A stretch of DNA of 64,000 bases from Sporolactobacillus sp. Y61 (GTDB lineage: Bacteria > Bacillota > Bacilli > Bacillales > Sporolactobacillaceae). A model generated the notes under the pieces. That model saw nothing but the letters and a program-made list of their open reading frames with translations. It was not told where the DNA came from and ran no database searches. The stretch covers positions 682,001 to 746,000 of the forward strand of contig NZ_CP159510.1 in the NCBI RefSeq assembly GCF_040529185.1, given 5' to 3'. Shown here in pieces: positions 49,303-63,496 of the stretch. The position numbers and the translations under genes are program-made. Positions within the stretch are counted from its first letter, which is position 1. Every line of letters begins with the position of its first letter.

Positions 49303-51579
49303 TCAATCTGCCGGCCAGCGTATTTTTACTGAAAGCCCTTTGCCCTTCTGAGACCGGATCACGATCCGGCCGCCTATACCCTCCACTCTGCCGATCATCC
49401 CGGGGAAACCCATTGTACCAAAGGACTGACCGACTTTTGATACATCCATGCCCACGCCGTCATCTTCATAATACAAGCCAAATTCGTTTCCTTCTTTACT
49501 CAGGCGCAGGGTCACCCGTTTCGCCCCGGCATGTTTCATGGCATTATTTAACAGTTCCTGAACCACCCGGTACACAGTCATTTCAAATTCTTTCGGCAGC
49601 ATCGCCGTCCGATCATCGATAAACGTTTCCAGAACAAAATCCCCGCGTAAATTTACTTTTTCAAACAGTTCATCAAGTGATTTCTTCAAACCTGCCCGAT
49701 AGATAAATTCAGGGTGGATTTCATAAATGACCTGGCGGAGGATGTAAACACTGTCCAGGACCTGTTCCCGGATGTAGCCGAGAAAGTGCCCGAGCTTCCT
49801 GTCCTGAGTCCACTCCCTCCAGCTGTCCATATCACGGGCGAAAGCGAGCTGATCCTGCAGATTATGGTCATGGAGATCTTTGGCAAGCTCCTTTCGCTCC
49901 TGTTCAGAAATGCGCACCATCATTTTCTTCACCGTGATCGGCAGGGCCCTGCCTTCCCGGACCGGCTGTCTGAGTTCAGCAAGCAGCTCTTTCGTATTTT
50001 TCAGGTTTTCAGTTGCAATCTGAGCATAACTGATCAGTGTCGCCAGCCATGAGCGCTCGTCGGGATTCAGCCGGGTTCTCGGTCCGCTCCAGCTTCCTGC
50101 AAGTGTGATGTCTTCCGAATGTCCGGCTGAAAGCAGAGCCGAGAATCCTTTTTTACTGAATGCGATTTTTCTGTCCGGTTCGGTGAACAGGGAGACCCTG
50201 TTTCCATCGATGACCGGCGATTTTTCGCCAGTTAGGCCCTCTCGAATCAGCCTGACGTTCTCAAAGGGAAGACATGCCTCAATTTCTTTTTTCAGGATTT
50301 TCCCAAGTCCGCTGGTGTCCGGATCCATCTTCATCCACTGCAGGAAGCGGTTCAGGCTGGTCTGGTAATCCTGCCGTTTAGGATACAGTCTTTTTCTCAG
50401 TGAATAATCCAGGAATTCTTTCAAATAAAGCGTCATCGTAACAATCGTCCAGACAGCAAACGCCAGTCTGATCCAGTCCATGGAGCCATATGCACTGCCG
50501 TTCTGCGCCATCATGGAAAAAACACCCGACACAAGCACTGCTGCACCCGCACCAATCGTCCCGCAATAAACCAGCCTGCCCGTTACAAAGGAAACATCTA
50601 TAAATCGGTCAGACACAGAAAGATAGAACCACGTCAGAGGAATCAGGGAAAGAAAGGGCATCGTCCACTGCCATGTGATCACTTCCTGCTTCAACAGCAG
50701 CGCTGGCAGCCCATAAAATATCACGAACGGCAGCAGCGCAGCGGTCACCCCGGCAGCCGGCACCTGAAGCAGTATCCGGGATGCTTTAGTTTCAGCCGTG
50801 AAGAGCTGATAAAACAAGGGAACAAGCAGGAAAAGAAATAAGGCAGCACCCGCTGTGAGCACAACAGACAGCGGATGACCCGCTGGCATCAGGACGGCAG
50901 CCACTATAAAAGCTGCTGCGGAAAGCACATACTGGATCAATAAATAACGGTCAGAAAACAAATGAAGATGCCGGGACTGGCCGTACTGATTCAGATAGTG
51001 CAGCATCAGCGTCGGACTGATCAGGAAGGAAAAAAGAATAAAGAGATGCACGGGCCCGTTCTCCCTGAGTCCGGAAGCCGCACTGATCGCCGTAAATACC
51101 GGCCCGATGAGCGAAAGAAAAATGATCAGGACAGATACACCTGCCCCCTGCCCGCGGGCGAGCATAAAGGCAGCCAGGACCAGACATAAGGCAAAGAACA
51201 GGACGGGGAAAAGAAAGTGGATGATCAATCCTTCAGGGGAGCCGGCCGGGCTGAAGGAAAGCGTCTGCCTCTCCCCGTTATGCAGCCATTCCAGATGCTG
51301 TGCATGACGGATTTCACCGTTTCCGGATTCCTGCCCTCTGTCTGCTGCTGCCTGTCCGTCCACAGAGAGCAGACGATCCCCCTCCTGAAGCCGGCTGCCT
51401 GTCCATCCAAGATGATCACTGCTTTCTACCAGCACGCGTCCGTCCGACGACTTCACATGAATGCCGGCATAGGGGAACTGAAACATCAGGAAAATAAAAT
51501 ACAGAAACGCCGCAAACGAGAGGATCAGACAGATGAGGCGCCTATGAATGACAAATACATGATGAAATGAACGGGACAT
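49303..51579 (-). CDS. ComP-like PDZ histidine kinase, intact ATPase
   Basis: Sister of the adjacent kinase with the same layout: N-terminal membrane segment, PDZ-like part (about 40-110, EGDRLLSVDG), many membrane segments, HisKA_3 histidine near residue 570 (AKDLHDHNLQDQ) and an HATPase with a proper N box (ELLNNAMKH) and YEDDGVGMD. I start at the ATG at 51579; a GTG at 51588 is in frame. It heads the set kinase-kinase-regulator. No ComX or ComQ gene is visible, so the signal it senses is open. Confidence 0.82.
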   Translation of the reverse strand: MSRSFHHVFVIHRRLICLILSFAAFLYFIFLMFQFPYAGIHVKSSDGRVLVESSDHLGWTGSRLQEGDRLLSVDGQAAADRGQESGNGEIRHAQHLEWLHNGERQTLSFSPAGSPEGLIIHFLFPVLFFALCLVLAAFMLARGQGAGVSVLIIFLSLIGPVFTAISAASGLRENGPVHLFILFSFLISPTLMLHYLNQYGQSRHLHLFSDRYLLIQYVLSAAAFIVAAVLMPAGHPLSVVLTAGAALFLFLLVPLFYQLFTAETKASRILLQVPAAGVTAALLPFVIFYGLPALLLKQEVITWQWTMPFLSLIPLTWFYLSVSDRFIDVSFVTGRLVYCGTIGAGAAVLVSGVFSMMAQNGSAYGSMDWIRLAFAVWTIVTMTLYLKEFLDYSLRKRLYPKRQDYQTSLNRFLQWMKMDPDTSGLGKILKKEIEACLPFENVRLIREGLTGEKSPVIDGNRVSLFTEPDRKIAFSKKGFSALLSAGHSEDITLAGSWSGPRTRLNPDERSWLATLISYAQIATENLKNTKELLAELRQPVREGRALPITVKKMMVRISEQERKELAKDLHDHNLQDQLAFARDMDSWREWTQDRKLGHFLGYIREQVLDSVYILRQVIYEIHPEFIYRAGLKKSLDELFEKVNLRGDFVLETFIDDRTAMLPKEFEMTVYRVVQELLNNAMKHAGAKRVTLRLSKEGNEFGLYYEDDGVGMDVSKVGQSFGTMGFPGMIGRVEGIGGRIVIRSQKGKGLSVKIRWPAD

Positions 51580-51758
51580 CAGCAACACCTGCCTTTAGCA
51601 CCGCCCGGAAGGAAACCGGCCCATCCGGTAATCTTTGGAATCTTATTTTAAGTTTATCAAAAAATACACACTTTCGGACATATCTGACAAGATTCCCTCC
51701 TCTTTTCCTTCTGATAAAGAAACCCTTCGCCCGGTTCTTCTGATCCTTTTTTCAAAGT

Positions 51759-51796
51759 AAAAAAGAGAAGCCTTTTGTTGCGGGGATGCTTCTCTG
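51759..51796 (-). terminator. Terminator after csfB
   Basis: Perfect 8-bp AGAGAAGC/GCTTCTCT stem (51764-51771, 51788-51795) followed by six T on the minus strand. Confidence 0.8.
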
Positions 51797-51804
51797 TTAC
51801 CGGA

Positions 51805-52017
51805 TCATTTTGTTGTTTCCTTTGTCTGATCAATCAGGTTCAGCTGAGACAGTTTTTTAATCAGAAAACCGTATTTCCAGTCCGTTACATCCGTCTTCAC
51901 AATCGTTCTCCGGCAGGAATCACAGATTAATTGATTTCCGATATGCAGACCTTCCGACTTCAGTTGATTACAGATCATACATGTTTCATGAATCGGGGCG
52001 TGTGCCTCTTCTGCCAT
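51805..52017 (-). CDS. csfB: Anti-sigma factor CsfB (Gin), sigma-G inhibitor
   Basis: A 70-residue zinc-finger protein that blocks sigma-G too early in sporulation (and sigma-E in the forespore). Two CxxC pairs are present: C13/C16 and C32/C35. I use the ATG at 52017, with GGAGGTGG upstream. In B. subtilis csfB follows the rRNA operon and precedes xpaC-yaaN-yaaO; here the right-hand neighbours are murG and the ABC pair instead of the rRNA operon, so genes have been inserted on both sides. Confidence 0.9.
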   Translation of the reverse strand: MAEEAHAPIHETCMICNQLKSEGLHIGNQLICDSCRRTIVKTDVTDWKYGFLIKKLSQLNLIDQTKETTK

Positions 52018-52155
52018 AGTTGATGCCACCTCCTGTCACAGGATAACCTGATTTCTCGTAATCTATTCATCCTGATCCTTACTTGCATTCTATGGTGCAT
52101 TTTCAGTCAGGTGCCTGCCCGGAAAAAACACATCAGTCTCAGCGGTACAAATTGA

Positions 52156-52187
52156 AGAAAAGCGGTCGGAAGTTCCGACCGCTTTTT
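52156..52187 (-). terminator. Terminator after murG
   Basis: 13-bp perfect stem AAAGCGGTCGGAA/TTCCGACCGCTTT with a one-base centre and T-rich flanks on both sides; works in both directions. Its tip is probably open to form a small loop. Confidence 0.7.
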
Positions 52188-52191
52188 CTGA

Positions 52192-53250
52192 TTATATCCG
52201 ATTGATTTGCCCCAGAATATTTTCAATACCATTCGTTGCATTTGCTGCCCGCATCATCCGATCTCTGTATGCGTAGCGGTTTTTGTATACGTCAGTGAGG
52301 GTCCGCTGCAGCTTCTCAGGAGTGAGCGTATCATTATCAAGCACTTTGCAAAATCCTCTTTTTCTGAATGATTCAGCATTCAGAATCTGGTCGCCACGAC
52401 TCGCCCTCAGGGGCAGCGGTACAAGGATCATCGGTTTTTTTAAAGCGAGAAATTCAAAAATCGCATTCGAACCGGCCCGGGATAAAATAATCGTTGAGGC
52501 GGCCATCACGTCGGGCAGCTCTTTATCAATAAAAGCAAACTGTCTGTACCCCGTCATGTTCAAAGAATCATCGACATTCCCTTTCCCGCAAAGATGGACA
52601 ATCTGATAATCTTTCAGCAGGTCAGGAAGAGAGGTGCGTACGGCGTCATTGATCGCCCTTGCTCCAAGGCTGCCGCCCATGACAAGTAACACCGGTTTAT
52701 TCGACTGAAACCCGAGAAAACGGAAACCTGCTTCCCTGCGCCCCTTTTTCAGACTGTCGCGGATGGGTGCACCGGAGTAGACCACTTTACTTGCCGGAAA
52801 ATGTTTGCCTGCTTCCTCAAATGTCACAAACAGTTTGGTTGCGAACCGCATCGCTATACGATTAGCCAGCCCGGGCGTTATATCCGATTCATGAATGTAA
52901 ACAGGAACCCGGTTCATCCAGCCGCCGATCACAACCGGGACAGAAACAAACCCGCCCTTTGAAAAAATGATATCCGGCCTGATTTTCCTTATGATAAAAT
53001 AGGCCTGCATGACACCGGCAAAAACCTTGAACGGATCCTTGAAATTTTTCATATCAAAATAACGGCGCAATTTTCCGCTTGAAATGCCCCGGTAATCAAT
53101 GCCATGCGCTTCAACCAGTTTTTTTTCAATACCGTTTTTTGATCCCATATAGGTAATCGACCATTGATCCTTCATCCGGTCAATCAGCGCCAGATTCGGT
53201 GTAACGTGACCTGCTGATCCGCCACCTGTAAAAATGATTTTCTTCACCAT
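52192..53250 (-). CDS. MurG-like UDP-GlcNAc:lipid I transferase
   Basis: A 352-residue GT28 glycosyltransferase. The family motifs [14 protein letters not shown] (9-22), [14 protein letters not shown] and [10 protein letters not shown], and the [10 protein letters not shown] acceptor-site block are all present. MurG adds GlcNAc to lipid I at the inner membrane face to make lipid II. It is outside the cell-wall (dcw) cluster, and Bacillus cereus-group genomes are known to carry a second, separate murG. Whether this is the only or an extra copy is not decidable here. Confidence 0.88.
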   Translation of the reverse strand: MVKKIIFTGGGSAGHVTPNLALIDRMKDQWSITYMGSKNGIEKKLVEAHGIDYRGISSGKLRRYFDMKNFKDPFKVFAGVMQAYFIIRKIRPDIIFSKGGFVSVPVVIGGWMNRVPVYIHESDITPGLANRIAMRFATKLFVTFEEAGKHFPASKVVYSGAPIRDSLKKGRREAGFRFLGFQSNKPVLLVMGGSLGARAINDAVRTSLPDLLKDYQIVHLCGKGNVDDSLNMTGYRQFAFIDKELPDVMAASTIILSRAGSNAIFEFLALKKPMILVPLPLRASRGDQILNAESFRKRGFCKVLDNDTLTPEKLQRTLTDVYKNRYAYRDRMMRAANATNGIENILGQINRI

Positions 53251-53377
53251 TTTATTGTCTCATTCCAATCAGCCTTTTTTCACCCGTTAAAAAGTGTAAT
53301 ACAACTGATGTCATTGTAAACCACTATTTTAAAAAAAGCAGCGGGATTTTTCAGCCTGGAAACTCTCTCTTCATTTA

Positions 53378-55246
53378 TTATCCGGTAATCTGCTTTTGAT
53401 CATTGTTTTCAAACTGGCTGTTGTACAGATCAGCATAAAACCCGCCTTTTTCAAGTAAAGTGGTGTGCGTACCCTGTTCAACAACATGTCCATGGTTCAT
53501 GACCAGAATCAGATCGGATTCTCTGATCGTCGACAGGCGATGTGCGATGACAAAGCTTGTACGGTTTTTCATGAGAGTCTGCATGGCTTTCTGTATATGG
53601 ACCTCCGTCCGGGTATCAACACTGCTCGTGGCTTCATCAAGAATCAGGATCACAGGATCCGCAAGAAGTGCCCGGGCAATCGTCAGCAGCTGTTTCTGCC
53701 CCTGCGACAGATTTGAGCCTTCCTCATTAATGATTGTGTCATAACCATCAGGCAGTGTCCGGATGAAATGGTCGGCATGCGCGGCAGCGGCCGCACGGAC
53801 AATCTCCTCTTCTGTAGCTTTCTCGCGTCCGTAGGCAATGTTCTCACGGATTGTTCCGCTGAACAGCCAGGTATCCTGAAGGACTATCCCGAACAGGTGG
53901 TGCAGCGCATCCCGTTTCAATGTCTTAATATCCACACCGTCAATGGTGATTCGCCCCGCATCGCAGTCATAGAAACGCATCAGCAGATTAATCAGCGTCG
54001 TCTTTCCGGCACCTGTAGGACCGACAATGGCAATGGATGAACCGGCAGCTGCATCGATGTTCATTTGTTCGATCAGCGGCTGATCGGCTTTGTACCGGAA
54101 AGAAACCTGTTCAAATCGGACGTGTCCTCTCGGTTCCGGCAAAACTGCCGGTTCCGGCAAATCGGGGGTATCCTCCTCTTCATCCAGGATTTCAAAAATC
54201 CGTTCCGCTGAAGCAATCGTCGACTGGATAATGTTCGAGATATTCGCAATCTGATTCAGCGGCTGGCCGAACTGCCGGGCATATTGAATAAATGCCTGGA
54301 TGTCGCCAATCTGAATCGTACGGTTAATCACGAGCATACCGCCGACCACAGAGATCAGCACATAACCGATGTTTCCAATAAACATCATCATCGGCATGAT
54401 GATTCCTGAGAGGAACTGGGCTTTCCATGCTGAGTGGTACAGGCTGCCGTTGATCTCTTTGAACGTGTTAATCGCCTGCGGTTCGCGGTTGAATGCTTTG
54501 ACCACCTGGTGACCGGTAAACATCTCTTCGACATGCCCGTTCAGTTTGCCGATTCGTTCCTGTTGCTGTTTGAAATAGAGCTGCGACCGGCCGGCGATCC
54601 CTTTTATACCTACAAGGCTGAGCGGGATCGTCACAAGCAGAACAACCGTCAGCAGCGGACTGATTGTCAGCATCATCACAAGCACACCGAGCAGGGTGAC
54701 AATTGAAGTAATCGAGGTGGTCAGGCTTTGCGAAAGTGTATTGCTGATGTTCTCCGAATCATTGACCGCCCGGCTGAGCACATCCCCATACGGATGCGTG
54801 TCAAAATAGCGAACCGGCAGTCTGGCCAGTTTTTCATTGACCTGCCTGCGCAGGGTGTAGACCATTTTCTGTGAAACGCCACTCATCAGATATTGCATCA
54901 CATACATGAACAGAGAACTGAGTACGTACAGAACAATCAGGGTGACGACAATATTCCAGATATAATCGAAGTCCATCTGCGCGCCCGGTACGCCCCGGAT
55001 TTTGTTCATCATCCCTTCAAAAAGCCGGGTGGTGGCATCACCCATCAGCTTCGGTGCAAGGATCGAAAATAGCGTGCTCAGGACAGCGGCGGCAAAAACA
55101 GTGATCAGAACCCCCACATGCGGCCTCAGGTAACCCAGCAGTCTGTTGAACGTTTTTTTGAAATGCTTTGGTTTCTGAAGCGGCAGGTGCATGGTCCCAT
55201 GGCCACCTCCGTGGCGACGGCCGCCTGGAGACTGATTTTTACTCAT
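53378..55246 (-). CDS. ABC exporter subunit, consensus ATP site half
   Basis: A 622-residue fusion of membrane domain (about 6 segments, residues 25-330) and ATPase. Walker A GPTGAGKTTL and Walker B LILDEATSSVD (with the catalytic Glu) are normal; the signature is LSQGQ. The N-terminus is Gly/His-rich. It pairs with the next gene as a heterodimeric multidrug or lipid exporter of the BmrCD/YfiBC kind. It overlaps that gene by four bases. The substrate is unknown. Confidence 0.87.
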   Translation of the reverse strand: MSKNQSPGGRRHGGGHGTMHLPLQKPKHFKKTFNRLLGYLRPHVGVLITVFAAAVLSTLFSILAPKLMGDATTRLFEGMMNKIRGVPGAQMDFDYIWNIVVTLIVLYVLSSLFMYVMQYLMSGVSQKMVYTLRRQVNEKLARLPVRYFDTHPYGDVLSRAVNDSENISNTLSQSLTTSITSIVTLLGVLVMMLTISPLLTVVLLVTIPLSLVGIKGIAGRSQLYFKQQQERIGKLNGHVEEMFTGHQVVKAFNREPQAINTFKEINGSLYHSAWKAQFLSGIIMPMMMFIGNIGYVLISVVGGMLVINRTIQIGDIQAFIQYARQFGQPLNQIANISNIIQSTIASAERIFEILDEEEDTPDLPEPAVLPEPRGHVRFEQVSFRYKADQPLIEQMNIDAAAGSSIAIVGPTGAGKTTLINLLMRFYDCDAGRITIDGVDIKTLKRDALHHLFGIVLQDTWLFSGTIRENIAYGREKATEEEIVRAAAAAHADHFIRTLPDGYDTIINEEGSNLSQGQKQLLTIARALLADPVILILDEATSSVDTRTEVHIQKAMQTLMKNRTSFVIAHRLSTIRESDLILVMNHGHVVEQGTHTTLLEKGGFYADLYNSQFENNDQKQITG

Positions 55247-56991
55247 GCCAGCTCCTCCTTATTCCCCTGCGATGATACAATTTCCCGGTAAACCGGGCAG
55301 GTTTCCATTAATTCCTGATGCGTTCCAATTCCGGTCACCGAACCCTCATCCAGAACGATGATTCGGTCGGCATGGAGCACTGTACTGATACGCTGTGCGA
55401 CAATAATCAGGACAGCCGACTCCGTCATATGTCTCAGCTCTTTCTGCAGTTTTGCACCCGTCCGGTAATCGAGTGCCGAGAAACTGTCGTCCAGTAAATA
55501 GATATCGGTTTTTCTGATCAGGGCACGGGCGATTGCGAGCCGCTGCTTCTGGCCACCGGAAATATTTTTACCGTCCTGAGCAATGACCGAATCATATCCG
55601 TCAGGCATTTGACTGATAAATTCATCTGCCTGCGCTGCACGTGCCGCCTCCCTGACCGACACATCTGCCGCCGAACCGTCCCCATAACGGATGTTTTCTG
55701 CTACCGTTCCGCTGAACAGGACCGCTTTCTGCGGGACATAGCTGATCAAACTTCGCAGGTCCTCAAGCCGCATCTCGCGGACATCCGTCCCGTTTACTTT
55801 TACGCTGCCTTCCGACACGTCGAAAAACCGGGGGATCAGATTCAGCAATGTCGACTTTCCGGCACCTGTCCCGCCAATAATTGCCGTCATCTCTCCAGGC
55901 TGAGCGGTGAAAGAAATATCGGAAAGGGCCGGTTTTTCTGCTCCAGGGTAACGGCAGGTTACATCTTTGAATGTTACACCACGGTCACCGGCCGGCGCCG
56001 GATAGTCTTTCGTCCTGCCGGCATCACGGATGTCCGGCTGAATGTCCAGCACTTCATTGACACGCACAGCCGACACCTGCGCCCGCGGAACCATAATCAA
56101 CATCATGGCCCCCATCAGGACAGAAAACATGATCATCATCGCGTACTGAATAAAGGCCATAAGATCTCCGACCTGCATCGCACCCTGGTCAATTCTCAGC
56201 CCGCCGAACCAGACGATCGCAACCGACGACAGGTTCATAATCAGCATCATCACCGGCAGCGCCGCGGCCATAATCTGATTAATCCGGATCGATGTTTGCA
56301 TCATATCCCGGTTAGCCGTATCAAACCGCTTTGTTTCATGCTTTATCCGATTGAACGACCGGATGACGCGGATCCCCGTCAATTCCTCACGCAGCACCAG
56401 ATTCATTCGGTCCATTTTTTTCTGAATCTGTTTAAAAAGCGGAATAGCCCATTTCGCCAGAACAACGACCCCGGCGATCAACAGCGGCAGGGCGACAATA
56501 AAAACAAGAGATAATTGAGCATCCTTGTATACCGCCATAATAATCCCGCCAATACACATCAGCGGTGCCATGGTCATCAGCTTAAGCATCATCATAAAGA
56601 CCTGTTCGATCTGGGCGATGTCATTGGTCGTCCGGGTGATCAGTGAACTTGTCCCGACCTGATCAAACTCTTTCAGGGAGAACGTCTCGACATGTGAAAA
56701 CATTTCATTTCGCAAATCACGTCCGAAGCCGTTTGCCGCTTTTGAAGCCAGATAATTTGAGACGACCGTGAACCCCCCGGCCACAAGCGTCACGAGCAGC
56801 ATGAGGACGCCCATCTTATAAATGTAAGGCATGTCCCCCTTAACGATACCGGTATCGACAATATCCGACATCAAAGTCGGCAGATACAGGTTAGCAAGGG
56901 ATTGCAGAAAAACAAAAACCACGGAAAGGACCGCCGCCCGTAAATAAGGCCGGAAGTATTTTGATAAACGGATCAAATCCTGCATCTCCAA
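55243..56991 (-). CDS. ABC exporter subunit, degenerate ATP site half
   Basis: A 582-residue half transporter: membrane domain (about residues 20-310), then ATPase with Walker A GGTGAGKSTL and signature ISGGQ. After Walker B it reads LLDDSFSALD, with Asp in place of the catalytic Glu. That fits the non-hydrolysing site of heterodimeric exporters, and the good signature pairs with the partner's good Walker B. It is transcribed first, with the 622-residue partner following. Confidence 0.87.
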   Translation of the reverse strand: MEMQDLIRLSKYFRPYLRAAVLSVVFVFLQSLANLYLPTLMSDIVDTGIVKGDMPYIYKMGVLMLLVTLVAGGFTVVSNYLASKAANGFGRDLRNEMFSHVETFSLKEFDQVGTSSLITRTTNDIAQIEQVFMMMLKLMTMAPLMCIGGIIMAVYKDAQLSLVFIVALPLLIAGVVVLAKWAIPLFKQIQKKMDRMNLVLREELTGIRVIRSFNRIKHETKRFDTANRDMMQTSIRINQIMAAALPVMMLIMNLSSVAIVWFGGLRIDQGAMQVGDLMAFIQYAMMIMFSVLMGAMMLIMVPRAQVSAVRVNEVLDIQPDIRDAGRTKDYPAPAGDRGVTFKDVTCRYPGAEKPALSDISFTAQPGEMTAIIGGTGAGKSTLLNLIPRFFDVSEGSVKVNGTDVREMRLEDLRSLISYVPQKAVLFSGTVAENIRYGDGSAADVSVREAARAAQADEFISQMPDGYDSVIAQDGKNISGGQKQRLAIARALIRKTDIYLLDDSFSALDYRTGAKLQKELRHMTESAVLIIVAQRISTVLHADRIIVLDEGSVTGIGTHQELMETCPVYREIVSSQGNKEELA

Positions 56992-57141
56992 TCTCTCAAA
57001 AAGCGGTAAATAATTTTATTGAATAAATCATATCTTAACAACTCTGTGTGAACAACAAATGAATGATCTGATACCTTCTGTACCTGCGACTTTTCCCGGC
57101 AGATGATACAATAAACGTATCTTACCATCTGGAGGCTATTT

Positions 57142-57960
57142 GTGGTTAAACGAATGGAACTTGTCATTTTTTTCCTGTTATTACTCTCTTTCCTTCTCAA
57201 AATCTATCATGATACCCAATTTTTCAAAATGAATCGGGTCACTGTTCAGAGTGATAAAATACACTCAGAATCCGAGATCAGGATTGTTCAGATCAGCGAC
57301 CTGCATGATAAAGTCTTTGGAAAAAACAATAAGCGCTTCATAACTGCAGTGGAAAAAACGCATGCTGACGCCATTGTCCTTACAGGTGACCTGATTAATA
57401 CAAATACCCGTTCATTCATCCCTGTTTTTTCATTAATTGAACGGATCAGCACTAAAAATAAACAGATATACTTCGTCTCAGGAAATCATGACTGGACAAA
57501 CCCGAAATACAACCTCCTGCTGAAAGGACTTCAGGAGCGTGGAGTCAGGTTGCTGAACAATAAACAGACGCAGATTGTGGCAAACGGCGTACCGGTAAAC
57601 CTGGTCGGGGTCGACGATCCCTCAACAGATCATGAGGATCTGAACAAAGCCTTCAGGAATGTGGACAAAAGTCAATATACGATTCTGCTTGCCCATGATC
57701 CGGCCGTGACAGAAGAATACCCGAATATTCCTGCCGAACTGATTCTGAGCGGACATACACACGGTGGACAAATCAGGCTTCCATTGATCGGTGCTCTTAT
57801 TGCCCCGGGCCAGGGCTTCTTTCCCAGACTGGATAAAGGACTATTCAAACTTCATCCGAATCAGTTTCTTTATGTAGACAGCGGGCTGGGTACCAGCGTT
57901 TTGCCTGTACGACTGTTTAATCAAAGTCAGTTCAGTCTGATTACCATTAGAGAAAAATAA
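57142..57960 (+). CDS. Membrane-anchored metallophosphoesterase
   Basis: A 272-residue calcineurin-like phosphoesterase with an N-terminal membrane anchor (about 5-20). Metal motifs are intact: DLHDKVFG (position of D-x-H), GDLIN, GNHDW, HDP and GHTHGGQ. It is similar to YkuE/YaeI-type proteins; the substrate could be a lipid or cell-wall phosphate. The start is a GTG at 57142 with a GGAGG box. It is on the plus strand, divergent from the ABC pair, with a compact intergenic region. Confidence 0.9.
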   Translation: MVKRMELVIFFLLLLSFLLKIYHDTQFFKMNRVTVQSDKIHSESEIRIVQISDLHDKVFGKNNKRFITAVEKTHADAIVLTGDLINTNTRSFIPVFSLIERISTKNKQIYFVSGNHDWTNPKYNLLLKGLQERGVRLLNNKQTQIVANGVPVNLVGVDDPSTDHEDLNKAFRNVDKSQYTILLAHDPAVTEEYPNIPAELILSGHTHGGQIRLPLIGALIAPGQGFFPRLDKGLFKLHPNQFLYVDSGLGTSVLPVRLFNQSQFSLITIREK

Positions 57961-58165
57961 TAGCTTTCTAAAAACACTTACGAAGGAAACACGGATCATC
58001 CATCGTTACTCTTACTTATCATACAGTCATCCATAGCATTTCATACTTTCTATCCTGAAGCGCATTCATGACCTGAAAAAAGCAACTCAAAGGGATTCTG
58101 CACCTTTTATCATCCCCTATTTGGTGTTGCGAGGCAACATTGAGGTAACTGGGCCGTTTCATCGC
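57961..58165. other. Spacer between phosphoesterase and rRNA operon
   Basis: About 200 bases without a gene. The sequence is A/T-rich; a TGTTGCGAGGCAACA inverted repeat lies near 58123-58137. Nothing else is supported. Confidence 0.5.
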
Positions 58166-58209
58166 AAAAAAAAATACGTACTTTTCATTAAAGAAAAGTA
58201 CGTATTTTC
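58166..58209 (-). terminator. rRNA operon terminator
   Basis: Perfect 14-bp stem AAAATACGTACTTTTC/GAAAAGTACGTATTTT type with a short loop, and nine T on the minus strand, just after the 5S gene. Confidence 0.92.
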
Positions 58210-58213
58210 ATTT

Positions 58214-58330
58214 GCCTGGCAGTGACCTACTCTCACAGGGGGACAGCCCCCCACTACCATCGGCACAGAAGAGCTTAACGACCGTGTTCGGGATGGGAAC
58301 GGGTGTGACCTCTTCGCTATGACCGCCAGA
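58214..58330 (-). rRNA. rrf: 5S rRNA
   Basis: Reads TCTGGCGGTCATAGCGAAGAGG at the 5' end (58330), with the CCGAACACGG loop and a CTGCCAGGC 3' end. About 117 nt. It follows the 23S gene and ends just before the operon terminator. Confidence 0.97.
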
Positions 58331-58415
58331 CTTGAAAATCACCCGGGGCCAGACGACCCCTCAAAACCGGTAACGAAAGATACAGCACGTCTTTTTTCCT
58401 TCTGTCCGCTGACTT

Positions 58416-61346
<2,931 letters not shown>

Positions 61347-61521
61347 ACCGACACAATCATTGATCATGTCCTGGACAAAATGGAATTCTTGACGTGTTTT
61401 CTGTATCTTTCGTTATCCAGTTTTCAAGGATCGTCCCGCGTGCCCTGCGGCACGCCGGGTATTGAAGGAATGACTCCTTCAAAACCAAACAAAAGCCCAA
61501 ACGTTTCGCTATCGATCGTTT

Positions 61522-63078
<1,557 letters not shown>

Positions 63079-63244
63079 AGTGTTGCTTCTTCCGGATCCC
63101 TTTCGGCATCCGGGTCAAACTTTTTCGTTCATAAGATCCATAGCAAATTGAATTGATCAGGGGATAAACCCCTTAAATCACGCTTGGCTTTTGTTCGGTT
63201 TTCAAGGAACATTCCGTGTTGCCTTTCTCGACTGCAACTTTTAA

Positions 63245-63273
63245 AGTATATCATGTCGCTTCAAGAAAGTCAA
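63245..63273 (-). promoter_or_regulatory. rRNA operon promoter P2
   Basis: TTGACT (63268-63273) and TATACT (63245-63250) on the minus strand, 17-base spacer. It is the promoter nearer to 16S. Confidence 0.85.
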
Positions 63274-63306
63274 TAACTTTTTTCACCTTTTTCAACGACA
63301 AAAACT

Positions 63307-63335
63307 ATTATATTATCACACCGACATTCTGTCAA
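63307..63335 (-). promoter_or_regulatory. rRNA operon promoter P1
   Basis: TTGACA (63330-63335) and TATAAT (63307-63312), both perfect, 17-base spacer. The tandem P1-P2 arrangement matches Bacillus rRNA operons. The A/T-rich stretch at 63336-63365 may act as an UP element. Confidence 0.92.
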
Positions 63336-63496
63336 GAACTTTTTTGCAGCTTTTGAAGAAAAAGCCTTCAGAAAAACGATGTCTTCTCGGGTAGCGCCTG
63401 GCTTACCAGTCAGCAGGTTTTTCTTTATCCTGAAAAAACGCGGCAATGAGTATATTAACATCCCGCACTCTATCCGTCAACACCTGAACCTTCATT

